Positions 24,433 to 34,742 of a DNA stretch of 64,000 nucleotides are shown here, in pieces; the first letter of the stretch is position 1, and each line of letters opens with the position of its first letter. The notes under the pieces are model-generated. The model was not told the origin of the DNA and ran no database searches. It was given only the letters and a program-made list of their open reading frames with translations. This stretch comes from Canna indica (taxonomy: Eukaryota; Streptophyta; Magnoliopsida; Zingiberales; Cannaceae). The stretch is from NCBI GenBank assembly GCA_034359265.1, contig CP136891.1, positions 57,326,001 through 57,390,000 of the forward strand, read 5' to 3'. The translations under genes were made by a program, and so were the position numbers.

Positions 24433-24810
24433 GGTTCACATCATCAGCAACGGCTTTCCCACGGCCGTCCGTGGGAAAGCCGTTGCTAAAAGTTTATCGA
24501 AAGTTGTTGCTGATGACCTACAGCAACGGCTTAGCAACGGCTTAGCAACGGTCTTTTACTAACGGCATTGCTACGGACTCACCAGCCGTTGCTATTAATG
24601 TTTTCAATAACGGCTCCATGTCCGTGGCAAAACCGTTGCTGATAATATTATTAGCAATGGCCCGAGCGGCCGTTGCTGAGTCGTTGCTAAGTTATCAGCA
24701 ACGCGCTTTTCTGCCACGGCTCTGTTGCAACGGGTAGGGCCGTTGCAAGCCGCTGCTGATGGTTTTCAGCAACGGCCCAGCAACGGCTAGAGCCGTTGCT
24801 GATGCTCATT
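24433..24810. repeat. CACTA copy 1 right subterminal repeats
   Basis: Dense copies of CAGCAACGGC and GCCGTTGCTGA in both orientations run to the right terminus. The stretch has the same repeat word as the left end and as copy 2, and could fold into many small hairpins. Confidence 0.9.
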
Positions 24811-24922
24811 TTTCCAGTAGTGCATATTATTTTATTATATTTGAATATAATTATAATGCATTGTCATATATATTACCTAGTCGATCTCTTACATATAGCC
24901 ACCTGAATTGAGAAGCTTATTG

Positions 24923-25236
24923 TGTTAAAATTCCATATTGATAGAGGTTGTGGTCTAGATAGTTTTCATAGATTAGACAATCCTTTTCCTAGCTTTTGGA
25001 GTGGAGTTAGGTCCAAAGTTGATTTTCTAACATGGTATTAGAGCCAAACCTATGATTGAGAGTGGGTCACCTGCACAAGTTCATGCTCAAGATGTGGATC
25101 CTAGGCGTGAGGGGCTGTGTTAAAGTCTCACATTAGTTGAGGTTGTGATCTAGATAGTCTTTAAATAGATTAAGCAGTTCTTCCCCTATGAGCTAGCTTT
25201 TGGGGTGGAATTAGATCCAAGGTTGATTTTCTAACA
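24923..25236 (+). mobile_element. TRIM (miniature LTR retrotransposon), 314 bp
   Basis: Two direct repeats, 24923-25032 and 25118-25236, both begin TGTTAAA and end TTTTCTAACA, and share TAGAGGTTGTGG- and TCTAGATAG-like blocks. The first is followed immediately by the initiator-methionine tRNA primer site TGGTATTAGAGC. The second is preceded by a purine tract, GTGAGGGGC. The flanks TATTG (24918-24922) and TATTC (25237-25241) match at four of five bases, as for an LTR target duplication. The internal part is only 85 bp and has no gene, so the element depends on proteins supplied in trans. This is the definition of a TRIM. Confidence 0.9.
25033..25044 (+). other. Primer-binding site of the TRIM
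   Basis: TGGTATTAGAGC directly follows the left LTR and differs at one base from TGGTATCAGAGC, the complement of the plant initiator-methionine tRNA 3' end. It would prime minus-strand synthesis. Confidence 0.85.
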
Positions 25237-25627
25237 TATTCCTCCTCTCATATTGTCATTAGTGAGATCCCTTTATCTCCTTCTTTGTTCCAGCCTCCAT
25301 TACTCTTCTTCTTCCATTGTCTTTTAACAACTCTTTTGGCAAACCTCATCCACCATCATCTTCTTACAATATCACTTGCAACAACAGATCAACTCAACAA
25401 GAAGAAGGAACAATTCTTATTTAAATGTAAACTCGGCAACACAAAAGATACATTCAAACTAATACAGAAGAGTATTTATGAGCTAGTTATCAATTATCAA
25501 TTAACAACAATCCACCTATACTCGTTATTCTAGTTACTAACTACATTACCAAAGACCTGATACAAATACAATTGTAACATATACATCTACTGCATACTGA
25601 TATGGACCACATATTGTCTTCATTATT
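25237..25627. other. Unassigned sequence between TRIM and gypsy LTR
   Basis: CT-rich at its start (25241-25330), then AT-rich. A frame of 82 residues at 25285-25533 has no recognised motif. No RNA gene or repeat end is seen. Confidence 0.45.
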
Positions 25628-26112
25628 TGTTCCTGCCTGAGGATCGGAGTACTCTAGTCCGATTCGACATCTCTCCTTGTCCGGTTCAACGCCAGGGGGG
25701 AGGGTGGGAGGGTGGGAGGGTTGCAAAAGACACTCCGACGCTCAAGTTAGGAGAAAGAGGTAATGAAATTGGAACTTAGGGTTACTTGAGGCGTGAGTGT
25801 CTATATTTATTTGCATGGAGGGATGATGACGTCGCCCAATAATCTCGCGGGGATATTTCTCAGAAAAGGTCGAAGCTGATCTCGAAGATGGCGGGCTCGT
25901 AATGGCGTATCCCTCGTGATAAGGAAGGACGTGGATGTCCATGTATGGCCGGGTGGGATCCTCGGGTAGAGTCATTTGGTTCGGCTTGAGTCTAGTCCAA
26001 GGGTGTAGCTGGGTGGAGCCCCCGAGCGGAGCCGTTTGGTTCGGCTAAAGGCAATTCGTGGTGCACTTCTGGGCATGACCCGATCGAGCCCAATAGTTCT
26101 AGTCCAGTCCAC
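25628..26112 (-). mobile_element. 3' LTR of the minus-strand Tat-like element
   Basis: On the minus strand the LTR starts TGTGGACTGGACTAG right after the purine tract GCTCGGGGGC and ends near CAGGCAGGAACA. It contains AAATAAATATAG as a TATA-like motif about two-thirds along, and ends in U5 text similar to the LTRs near 51320 and 61420. The length of about 485 bp is inferred from those ends. Confidence 0.65.
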
Positions 26113-27249
26113 AGCCCCCGAGCTCAGTCGGTGTCTGTAAGACTATGTGCCGAGCTCTAAGTGAGGTCGGCCATCGTGACTTCGATTGATCACGGGATGA
26201 GTGTGCGGCTTTTCATGTATCTCTTCGATATTCTGACGGGATGTGATGCCTTTGTGAGCTCTTTCGGATGTCCACCACCTGTGAAGCTGATATGTCTTGA
26301 CAGAAAAATAATCATGAGTAAAGATTCGGTAATTAGTTCCCAAAGCATTGAGCGTCAGTTGTACTTTGACAAAAAAGAGACATTCATGGATTCATCAGTT
26401 ACGGTGACGGTTCTTATTCTGGGCCTATAAATAGCCCCTTGTTTTGTTGTGTGTTTTTTGGAATCATGGACTGGGAAGTGTTGAAGATCTATGTCCCGCC
26501 GACGATTGCTCTCATTTGGCTGGCGAAAGGTTCGTCATTTGTCGTGGGTTTGTACCATCGGTCTTAGGGATGGAGGCGAGAGAAGGAGTTCCATGTGTGG
26601 GTCTATACCATCAGGTACGACGAAGCGGTTCCATGGTTTCAGACATCTGTGGAGGCATTGTGCCGGCTAAAACCTTGTCAGTGGTTCTCAGTCTACCATG
26701 CTGTCACTTTGAATTCCTTCTCTGCCTGTCCTTCCAACTCCTAGGTTGCAGGAGGTTCTACGACCCAATTTGGGCACGACGTTAAATCTTGGTAGTAGAA
26801 CTTTGAGCCGGAGTTTCTTCTGAGCAGCTTGGTCGGTGATGATGTTTTCGGGACACCTTCCGAGTAGATGCTTTGTTGGCAGTTTACTTGTTTCTTGTTG
26901 ATGAGTAGCTCTTTATGGGTTTGTAAGTGTAAACATTCCCTTTGCGGGACTTTATGAATGAAAAAGATACCCTCCTTATTCATCCATGTTGTGTTGTTTG
27001 CCGAGTTTTGATTGTCTTTTTGCTGAAGCCTTGTTCCCTGCATGTTTTGATTAGAGTACTATCTAGACTTGGGTTTACTTGTTTGGTATTTGTGAGTATT
27101 GCGTGAGGGCCGCTCATAGCGGTGCGGCAACCGTTGAGGTGAATTGGATTGGTGAAGATTTTGGAAGTCAAGATTTGCATTCGAGGGCCATGCACAAAGA
27201 GTTTGTGCAGGGGTTCAGAGGCTAGTAATAGCGGCACTAGGGGTCGATG

Positions 27250-27610
27250 ACCAAACTTGTTGAAAACTGAGCTCGCGAGAAGTGCGCTTGGGGTCGTGTT
27301 GCTCGTTTAGAGCATGCCAAGCTCAGCTGGGGGCCGCGTTGAGGGCCAAAGACTAGACTCGATGAAAATCGAGCTCACGATAGAGAGGCGTACTTGGGGT
27401 CGTGTTGCTCATTTATAGTATGTCAGGCTGAGCCGAGGGCCACGTTGAGAGCAAAAGACCAAACTTGGTACAAATTAAGCTCGCAAGTGGCGCACTTGGG
27501 GGTCGTGTGGCTCGTTTAGAGCACGCCGGGCTGAGCTGGGGACCGTGTTGAGGGCCAAGACCAGACTCGGTAAAAATCGAGCTCACGAGAAGCACACTTG
27601 GGGTTGCTGA
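27250..27610 (-). repeat. 102-106-bp tandem repeat in element 3' region
   Basis: The marker CTTGGGG recurs at 27287, 27393, 27495 and 27597, giving spacings of 106, 102 and 102 bp. Each unit holds GGGTCGTGTTGCTCGTTTAG-like text, GAGCTCGCGAG and GAGGGCCAAAGACC. Tandem repeats between pol and the 3' LTR are common in Tat elements. Related units occur on the plus strand at 59130-59720. Confidence 0.85.
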
Positions 27611-28129
27611 GGATGTACGAGCCCGAGATAGGCACTAAGGCCGGCGAGCCAGACTAGTGAAGACTGAGTTCTGGTCACTAAATGATGTGTTGATTTCAAG
27701 TTTTAGACTGGTGGGAACTAGGTCTTAATTGCTTAGGCGCTTGGTGACGCCAGATGTAGGGGGGATTGGGTGAGGAGGAACGACGCGTCACGTGGATCAA
27801 GGGTCACTTGTGAGACTGTGTAAATTCCTCCTGCAAAGTATGCAAATGACTGCTAAGAGTGTTAGACACAAAAACATGTGTATAAAAGAATGATTTCATT
27901 GTAAAATATCAAAAGGATACATCCTATCCCACCGAGAGCTAAGCTTGTCTTGCCCATGGTGGGCCTCATTAAAACCTTCATAGAGAAAAACCTAGTGGGA
28001 AAAAATTGCCAAGTAGGGGAAAGAGTACTCCAGCCTTGTGATAATTTAAGGGTGGCAAAAATCAAAGGGGAAAGAGTACTCTGCCAAGTAGGCCCGTAGG
28101 GAGGCTGTGTTCCAAGACCGTGAGAGTTC

Positions 28130-29120
28130 TCGTCCAGAGAGCTCGGCAATTCTATAAGCGCCCTTTCCGAGGACCTATGTGATTCGATACGGGCCTTCCC
28201 AGTTTGGATCAAGCTTGCCTTCTCCGGCAGGTTTTCTCTGTGGCTCAATCTTTCAGAGAACAAGGTCCCCTTCTGCAAAGTTTCTAAGCTTGACACATTT
28301 GTCGTACTTCTGGGCAATCTTAAGTTTCATTGCCTCTTTTGTGATCTTGGCGAGCTCTCGTTCTTCTTCAATAAGATCGAACTCGGCGACTCAGGCTTCT
28401 GCATTGCTCGGTTCTTCGAAGGCAATTTTGTGGAAGCTTGGTTTTATGATCTCAACAGGGATCATTGGCTCTGCTCCATAGACAAGCCGATAAGGGGTCT
28501 CCGTGGTGGAAGACTGGGTGGTTGTGTTGTAACTTTAGAGTACCTCAGGTAGCTCTTCAACCCAGTATATTTTGACCCGATCGAGTTTCTTCTTTAAACC
28601 TGTTAGAAAGATGTACTTTCTTGGCTACTTCAGCCAAGTCATTTGTTTGCGGGTGCTCAATAGATGAAAAGAGATGTTTGATGCCGAGGTTTGAGAAAAA
28701 CTCTCAAAATCGACGATTCGTGAACTGTGTTCCATTGCCGCTAACGAGCTCAAGCGGTATTCTGAATCTGCAGATGATACCCTTCCAAACAAACTTTTGA
28801 AGTTTATTAGTTACAGTTATAGATAGGGGTTCAGCCTCTATCCACATAGTGAAGTAGTAGATCGCTATGACCAAGTATTTGAATTACCCCAGTGCTTGGG
28901 GAAATGGGCCGAGGAGGTCTATGCCCCACTAGTGGAACAACCAACTGAAGTCCGAGCTGTGCAATGGTTCAGGGTGCAGTTGAGAAACTTCCAAGAACCT
29001 TTGTCATTTGTCACATTTCTTGACGTAGAGGCTATAATCTACTTGATTTCTAGTCCTTGGAGGACTTTGTAGACAAACTAGATTGGTTTTTGATCTTTTT
29101 TCTACTCTCAGATCAAGACC
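28130..29120 (-). pseudogene. Tat-like integrase, broken
   Basis: The minus-strand reading shows the zinc-binding end CDKCQRF, then WGIDLLGPFPQALG (first catalytic D), IYYFTMWIEAEPLS, GNGTQFTNRRF (second D, in an altered SDNGTQF motif) and EHPQTNDLAEVA (third residue, E). The C-terminal part has YNTTTQSSTTETPYRLVYGA, NFAEGDLVL and GKLDPNWEGPYRI, a typical integrase tail. Several in-frame stops are visible, for example before WGIDLL. The domain would insert the cDNA into the genome. Its order after RNase H confirms a Ty3/gypsy element. Confidence 0.85.
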
Positions 29121-29199
29121 GAATTGAGGGCGTTCTTCGTGACTGTGGGGTAACGAAACAAGGTTTCTCCTTGTCGTGGTTTATCCAGAACTCGTGGGC

Positions 29200-30060
29200 T
29201 AGCGAGAAATTATTTTAATTCTTCAAATACATGTTTTCATTTTTTTATCCCAATGGAAATCTTGCTTCTTCCGTAAGATCTTGAAAAAGGGAGCAGCTCT
29301 GTCGGTCAACCTAGAGAGGAATCTGGAGAGCACTGTCATTCTGCCAGTGAGCTATTGTACCTCCTTGATGTTATGTGGGCTTCGCATATCTTTGATAGCC
29401 CGACATTTCTCCGGATTGACTTCTATCCCTCGATGTGTCAACATGAAGCCGAGGAACTTGCCACCATGCAATCTGAAGGTGCACTTTTACAGATTTAATC
29501 TCATGTGGTAGTGTTTGAGTTGGATGGAAATCTCGACAAGATCACTATAGTGATCGTCGGTGGTTGGTGTTTTAGCCACCATGTCATCGACATATACCTC
29601 CATGCCACGACCGATTTGTTTTTCGAAGACTTTGTTCATCAATCGTTGATATGTGGCTCCTGGATTTTTAAGTCTGAAAGGTATTACCCTATAGTAGAAG
29701 TTTGCATGCTCAGTGATGAAAGTCGTTCTTTCTTCGTCGTTAGGGTGCATTCGGATCTGACTGTAGTCTGAATAGGCGTCCATGAAACTCAGGTATTGGT
29801 ATCCCGAGGAGCCTTTGGGCAAGCCTTGTTGAGGTCGATGAAGTCAACAGACATTCCCCACTTTCCTATAATCTTTTAGCAACTTTCTGATTTCTTCAAG
29901 GGATGCTCACTGTCGCTTGATTCTGAATTTTCTCTTCTTTTGGGCCACGGGCTTGACATGACGGTCAATGGCCAGCCTATGGCAAATTACCTTGGGATCT
30001 ATTCCTGACATGTCGGCTGGTGTCCATGCGAAGAGGTCAGCATTATTTCTGAGCAGAGCG
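29200..30060 (-). pseudogene. Tat-like reverse transcriptase and connection, broken
   Basis: On the minus strand, FAWTPADMSGIDPK and VKPVAQKKRKFR precede RT. The open frame 29822-29487 reads FMDAYSDYSQIRMHPNDEER, NFYYRVIPFRLKNPGATYQR and MEVYVDDMVAK, keeping the YVDD catalytic motif. It continues past a stop with LGFMLTHRGIEVNPEKCRAI and MTVLSRFLSRLTDRA. Several stops break the chain. RNase H beyond 29200 is too decayed to delimit. Compared with the plus-strand element at 54540-55330 this copy is better preserved at the active site. Confidence 0.85.
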
Positions 30061-30109
30061 CTAAGTTGAGCTTGCTGGGGAGGTGTGCTCCCATGTAGGT
30101 TTCCAGTTC

Positions 30110-30890
30110 AGGGGATGTCCCGATCTATACGGACTCTAGGTCGTCCGCGAGCTGAGGTCGCTCTTGGATGTTTCCTCTGGGATCTAGGTCTGATATCCTT
30201 GGTGGGAGTTCAACTGGCCTGAGCTTCAAACATTCGGTGTAGCATGCGTGGGCCTCCCTCGGGTCTGCATGGATTATTCTCACTTTTGTCTCTAAGATGG
30301 GAAATTTGATGGTGAGGTGGGGGATCGATACAATGGCTCCTAGGTTGTTCAAGGAGGGTCGGCCTAAAATCATGCGGTAAGGACTCACGCACTGGATGAC
30401 AAGGAACTGTACGTCTATTGTCTTTATCCCCGGGGTGGAGCCGAATGTTGTTGTTATCCATAAGTAGCCCCTGACGTTTACATGGTCTTCGAGAAGCTGA
30501 CAAGCTCTTCATGGTATGAGTGTAGCGAAGATTCGCTAATGCCCATTTTTTCAAGTGTAGGATAAAAGAGGATGTCGGCGGAGCTCCCCTAGTCTACCAA
30601 AACATTCCTGATAAGAAAACCAGTAGCAATTACAAAAATAATGAAAGGATCATGTAAATTCATGTCATCTCCTTGAAAGTCAATATCATAGAAGGATATG
30701 ACCGGGATGGGGACGCGTGGCCTATGTGGCCGAGCTGCTTCATTGATGATCATGACGAATCGGGATGGTTGCATTTCAAGGCTGCCTTCTCCAGTGAATC
30801 CTCTCGTGATGTAGTCAATGACTCCTTGGATGTCGGGGTGGGGTTGTTCACTTTTAGAGTCATCGTGGTTGTCTGTATCACCAGATGGTG
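30110..30890 (-). pseudogene. Tat-like protease region, broken
   Basis: The minus strand gives DPFIIFVIATGFLIRNVLVD, then a TAG where Q is expected, then GSSADIIFYPTLEKMG. VDxGSSADI is the aspartic protease active site of Tat elements. Further on, PYRMILGRPSLNNLGAIVSI and PHLTIKFP form the C-terminal half of the domain. Frameshifts separate the halves. Nothing of gag remains upstream, where a copia-type LTR begins at about 30894. Confidence 0.82.
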
Positions 30891-30893
30891 ATC

Positions 30894-31850
30894 TGTTGCT
30901 GGGACTTCGGCGTCCGAAACCTAAATCTCGAAACCTTGAAAACTAGCACATGCACAAAACTGCATTCTGCGATCGATCTGCGATCATTCTGCAACCGATC
31001 ATCTATGACCACTTTGCTATCGATCAGCGATAGATCTTCTGCTACCACTCTGCTATCAATCTGCTACCGTCCAATAGCTATTTTTCAAATTCTTGAACGG
31101 CTCTTTTTGAGCCCATACCCTTGGGATCTGTATATAAGCTCCCAAACTTGCCTTCTTTTGGTTCTTAACTATTCATTGAGTCATTCTAACAATATTTGGA
31201 GTCTTCCTTGAGTCATTTCTCTCATACCCTAGTTTTGAGTTTCTACCACCTTGATTGAGCCTTTAACCTTGGGTTTCATCATCAGAGGCATGAAGAGGAA
31301 GCTAGGATCTTGTGTTGGAGCTAAGTATTGTATTGATTGTGTTTTTACTCCATTTATACTTGTATTTTATTGTTATTCTCATTGTATATCAAGTTGTGAA
31401 AACATATGGTGCTAGGTTTGTGTGTATGGTGGTAGCCTTGGTATAGAGGCTTAAATTCACCAGTGTAAACTTAGTTTGCTAGGATTAGTAGTGTTGTCCT
31501 TAGGAGAAGAGATGTTGGAGATACTCTCGAGTGTGAGAGAAACTCTCGGGTGTGAGGGTCGGTGCCTTAACTTGTAAATCCTCTTGTATGATACATTTAA
31601 TCTAGTAAACTAGACTTTGAATCCTAAGGGGGGTGCTTAGGTAGTGGAGTAGGCATTGAGGTCGAACCACTATAATTCATTGTGTTAGCATTGCTTTCAT
31701 GAGTTTTTGATTACTTGTTAATTATCTTGCTTCCGCTTGTTATTAATTGTGTTTAGTCTAAAGATTGTAAGAATTTAATAAAATCGAAATTAGGTTTAGA
31801 GATTAGTAGACATATTATTCATCCTCTCTAGTGTGATCATTCGACTTACA
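30894..31850 (+). mobile_element. Copia-type solo LTR, about 957 bp
   Basis: It begins TGTTGCTGGGACTTCGG and ends CATTCGACTTACA, and shares a conserved block (TGCTTAGGTAGTGGAGTAGG with GAACCACTATAA) with the LTRs at 34743-36216, 40717-46972 and 56021-57809. TCTGTATATAAGCTC near 31127-31141 is a likely TATA box. Neither an internal region nor a primer site follows, so it is solo. No 5-bp target duplication is apparent, and the gypsy element is not continued on the right side, so a deletion accompanied or followed insertion. Confidence 0.75.
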
Positions 31851-32516
31851 AATAACAAGAACAAATTAAGACCAAATTACATTGCAGTATTATTAAATGA
31901 TCTATATAAAGTAGCATATTATACATAATAATATAATTTATTATATATTATAATGTAATAAATAATTTGACATTGTTCATATATAAACTTATTAATACTG
32001 AGTTTTTAAAAATTAATTAAAAATATATAATAAAGTAGAAAATAATTAAAAGCATATATTTATGTTAAAATAATAATAAAAATCATAGATTAATTTCAAA
32101 ATAACCAAAATATTTATTATTTTTATAATAATAAAAATATCATTGATATCATCACGCTTTGAAATTAAAATAAATAAATCAATATGGCATTCATAATATT
32201 TAATTTATTTTATTGAGTGTTGTAATTATTGTTAATATTAGAGGGTATACTATAAAATGTCACAAAAAATAAATAGAGAATGCTATTACTTGAATTGAAT
32301 TGAGGTAGGAAATAATTTTTTTTATTCATCAAAAATAGTATTTCCTAGCTATCTATTTTGTTGGTCTATCTATTCTAATTTGTTCAACCAAAACAATAGA
32401 TGGACCGCTAAAAATAGTATTAATCCATTCTTGATTTATCCCGAGGGAAAAAAAATCTCATACGGAATATATTGTAATTAAGTTCTGACCACTTAATGAA
32501 TTATTTAAGAAGGGGC
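31851..32516. other. AT-rich sequence, no gene seen
   Basis: Very AT-rich DNA with runs such as TATATTATAATGTAATAAAT. No coding, RNA or repeat-end signal was recognised. The last eight bases before the next element (32517-32524, ATAAATTC) are its target duplication. Confidence 0.55.
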
Positions 32517-32524
32517 ATAAATTC

Positions 32525-33526
32525 TAGGGGTGAGCATGGACCAGTTAATCGGTCTATTAGCAAAAAAAAAATCGATTCATTAATTTCGATTTTTTTAAAA
32601 TATTAACCGTAAATCGGTTCATTAACTTCAGTTAACCGTTATTTCGATTTCGGTTTTTCGATTCGGTTAACCAATAAATTAATTAATTTTTTATTATAAT
32701 TTAATTAGATGCAAATATAACTGCTGCAACAAGTAAGTAAACAATTAACTCTTGACTTAAAAAAAAGCACAAAATCAATTTTGACTTTGCTTAGGGACAT
32801 GAATCAGAAATCTTTTATCACCGTTAGTAAGAAATGATTCTGTAAGCATTCAAAAGAACTAGATATTAGCAAATTAGCACCAAATTAGCACCGGATCAAA
32901 TGTTCACTGTTGGCAAATAATGCATAAAAATTTTATGATAAATTTTTTGTGAAAATTATACCCAATGTACCCAAGCAATATACCCAATGATCTCAAGCAA
33001 TATATACATACCCAGTCGCGGAGAGAGGAGAGCACCGAGAGGGCGAGCCGGAGATGCGAAGAGCAGAGAGCACCGAGAGGGCGAGGCGGAGTCGCGGAGA
33101 GCCAAAGATGCGGAAAGCGGAGAGCACCGAGAGGGCGAGAGGGCGAGCCGGAGACGCAGAGAGCGGAGAGCACCGAGAGGGCAAGGCGGAGTCACGGAGA
33201 GCCAGAGACGCGGAGAGTGGAGAGCACTGAGAGGGTGAGCCAGAGACGCGGAGAGCGGAGAGCACCGAGAGGGCGAGCCGGAGACGCGGAGAGCACCAAG
33301 AGGGCGAGCCGGAGATGCGGAGAGCGGAGAGCACCGAGAGGGCGAGAGAGCAAGCCGGAGACGCGGAGAGCGGAGAGCAACGAGAGGGTGAGAGGGTGAG
33401 AGGGTGAGAGAGAAGAGAGGTATCGGGGGCTCGGGATGACGGGGCGAGTGGGCGGGCCAACAGGTATTAAATTTAGGGTTTCTATAAACATTATTAATTT
33501 ATTGTTTATTTTTCATTAAAAAACAC

Positions 33527-33557
<31 letters not shown>

Positions 33558-33735
33558 ATATAATATATAATATATGTCCACCGGTTGGTTAACTGAAATC
33601 GGTGGACTTTTTAAATCCCGACCCAAACCCGAACCCGAAACCGCAGAAACTGGTTCAGTTAACCGCAAAAATCGGTTCGGTTTCGGACCGGTTTTCCAAT
33701 TAACCAAAAAACCAGTTTTTTTTTTCTCACCCCTA
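32525..33735. mobile_element. Non-autonomous hAT element with minisatellite, 1211 bp
   Basis: The left end is TAGGGGTGAGCATGG and the right end TTCTCACCCCTA, inverted repeats identical over the first ten bases. The flanking 8-bp duplication ATAAATTC (32517-32524 and 33736-33743) is perfect, the hallmark of hAT and a sign of fairly recent insertion. Near both ends the sequence is rich in AATCGGTT- and GGTTAACC-like words. The middle carries a GC-rich minisatellite (33005-33420). There is no transposase. The terminal repeat matches the end of the hAT element at 6015. Confidence 0.92.
33005..33420. repeat. GC-rich minisatellite inside the hAT element
   Basis: Variable units are built from GGAGAGCACCGAGAGGGCGA, GCCGGAGACGCGGAGAGC and GGCGGAGTC modules. 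All frames on both strands stay open across most of it because the repeat lacks stop codons, giving false arginine/glutamate-rich or serine/proline/leucine-rich frames. The composition differs sharply from the AT-rich flanks. Confidence 0.9.
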
Positions 33736-33756
33736 ATAAATTCGGAAAAAAAAAAA

Positions 33757-34369
33757 AAACTATTATGGTCCCTGGGATTTCTATGGTGCTCTTGCCGCAG
33801 GTTCACTCATAGTAGAGTCAAATTCTAAGTTTACTCATCTATGAAATTTTTTTTGAGTAAATCTAAACTTAATATGTGTGAATCTGAGGTGGCAGAAGAT
33901 GAACTTGAGAGAAATATGAGTGAATCTGAGGTAACTAATATTGAATCTAGATTGTGTAACATTGAACCAAGGAATAGCAATGATGAATTTAAACTTTATA
34001 TATGTTCAAATAGAAAGTAGACAGAAGATGAACTCCCTAATATGTATCAACTTGGAATTTGGCCGAGTGAACTCGAGTCCATTATGAGTGAACCTGAACA
34101 AACTATGAGTGAACCTGAGATAGTCACCGCAGGTTCATTCGTATGAAGCCCAGATTAGTGTTATCATTTACTATAAGACTAGATATACCATTGTTGATTG
34201 GTTCAATGTTAGCCACCTCAGGTTCACATGTATTAAATCTAGATTCACTTAAAAAAATTTACATATGAGTGAACCTAGAATTTGGCTGAGTGAATCTGAG
34301 CCTACTATGAATGAACCTGTGGCGAGCCATTGTAGGACTCCCGATGGTGCCTAGTACCATAATAGTTTT
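33757..34369. mobile_element. MITE with long terminal inverted repeats, about 613 bp
   Basis: The left end AAAACTATTATGGT is mirrored by ACCATAATAGTTTT at the right end. The similarity extends about 65 bases inward, with GCCGCAGGTTCACTCATAGT against ACTATGAATGAACCTGTGGC. Inside, the word GTGAACCTGAG or GTGAATCTGAG recurs at least eight times on both strands. No protein frame is present. Flanking duplications cannot be read because of the A-run on the left, so the superfamily (Mutator-like is possible) is undetermined. Confidence 0.75.
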
Positions 34370-34742
34370 GTCTCATAAATCTACTATATAGTACGATTGG
34401 AGATCGAAAATTGTACGGTCGAATTTGTACGGCAAAGCTCTCAGCACTATTTTATATATATATAAAATATTTCAGAGCTGCCTTTTGCTAAAAAAAACTA
34501 AAGTTTGAGAAGGGCAGAGCTGAGCTACCCTCTTTGTTTTCTATTTTTTCAATTACATTACAAAAGTAGCGCACTTGTGCATAGGAGTGAGCAGGTCTGG
34601 GTACCCTATATTGTTTATGATATTTGAATCCTACCCGATTCTTAGGTTTTGAAACCGAACTCTACCCTGTTGGAACTTGGAACCAAACCCTACCCGGAAT
34701 CACATGTTCTGGTTTCGGTTCCGAGTACCCTATCGAAACATG

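Larger units (their letters stand above)
17807..24822 (+). mobile_element. CACTA (En/Spm) DNA transposon, copy 1, 7016 bp
   Basis: The left end is CACTACTAGAAATT and the right end is TTTTTCCAGTAGTG, inverted repeats with one mismatch in the first nine or so bases. The element is flanked by a perfect 3-bp target duplication, CAT (17804-17806 and 24823-24825), as expected for CACTA. Both ends carry dense subterminal repeats of CAGCAACGGC. Inside are a TATA motif, a GC-rich leader, a long hairpin, a tnp2-type transposase relic and a second multi-exon gene of the Transposase_24-like type. The structure is complete, but the transposase is broken by several lesions, so the copy is non-autonomous. 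Confidence 0.93.
25628..30893 (-). mobile_element. Tat-like Ty3/gypsy retrotransposon, 5'-truncated
   Basis: Read on the minus strand, protease, RT, RNase H remnant and integrase run from about 30890 to 28130. They are followed by a long non-coding region with tandem repeats, a polypurine-type GCTCGGGGGC and a 3' LTR (26112 down to 25628). VDxGSSADI in protease and the AWTPADMxGID segment before RT are typical of the Tat lineage. Gag and the 5' LTR are missing: at 30893 a copia-type LTR begins. The layout parallels the plus-strand element at 50481-61420. Confidence 0.85.

Noticed and set aside
33005..33460. Long overlapping open frames in both directions, rich in Arg/Glu or Ser/Pro/Leu
   Set aside because: They all lie in the GC-rich minisatellite, whose unit has no stop codons. 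No frame shows a domain.
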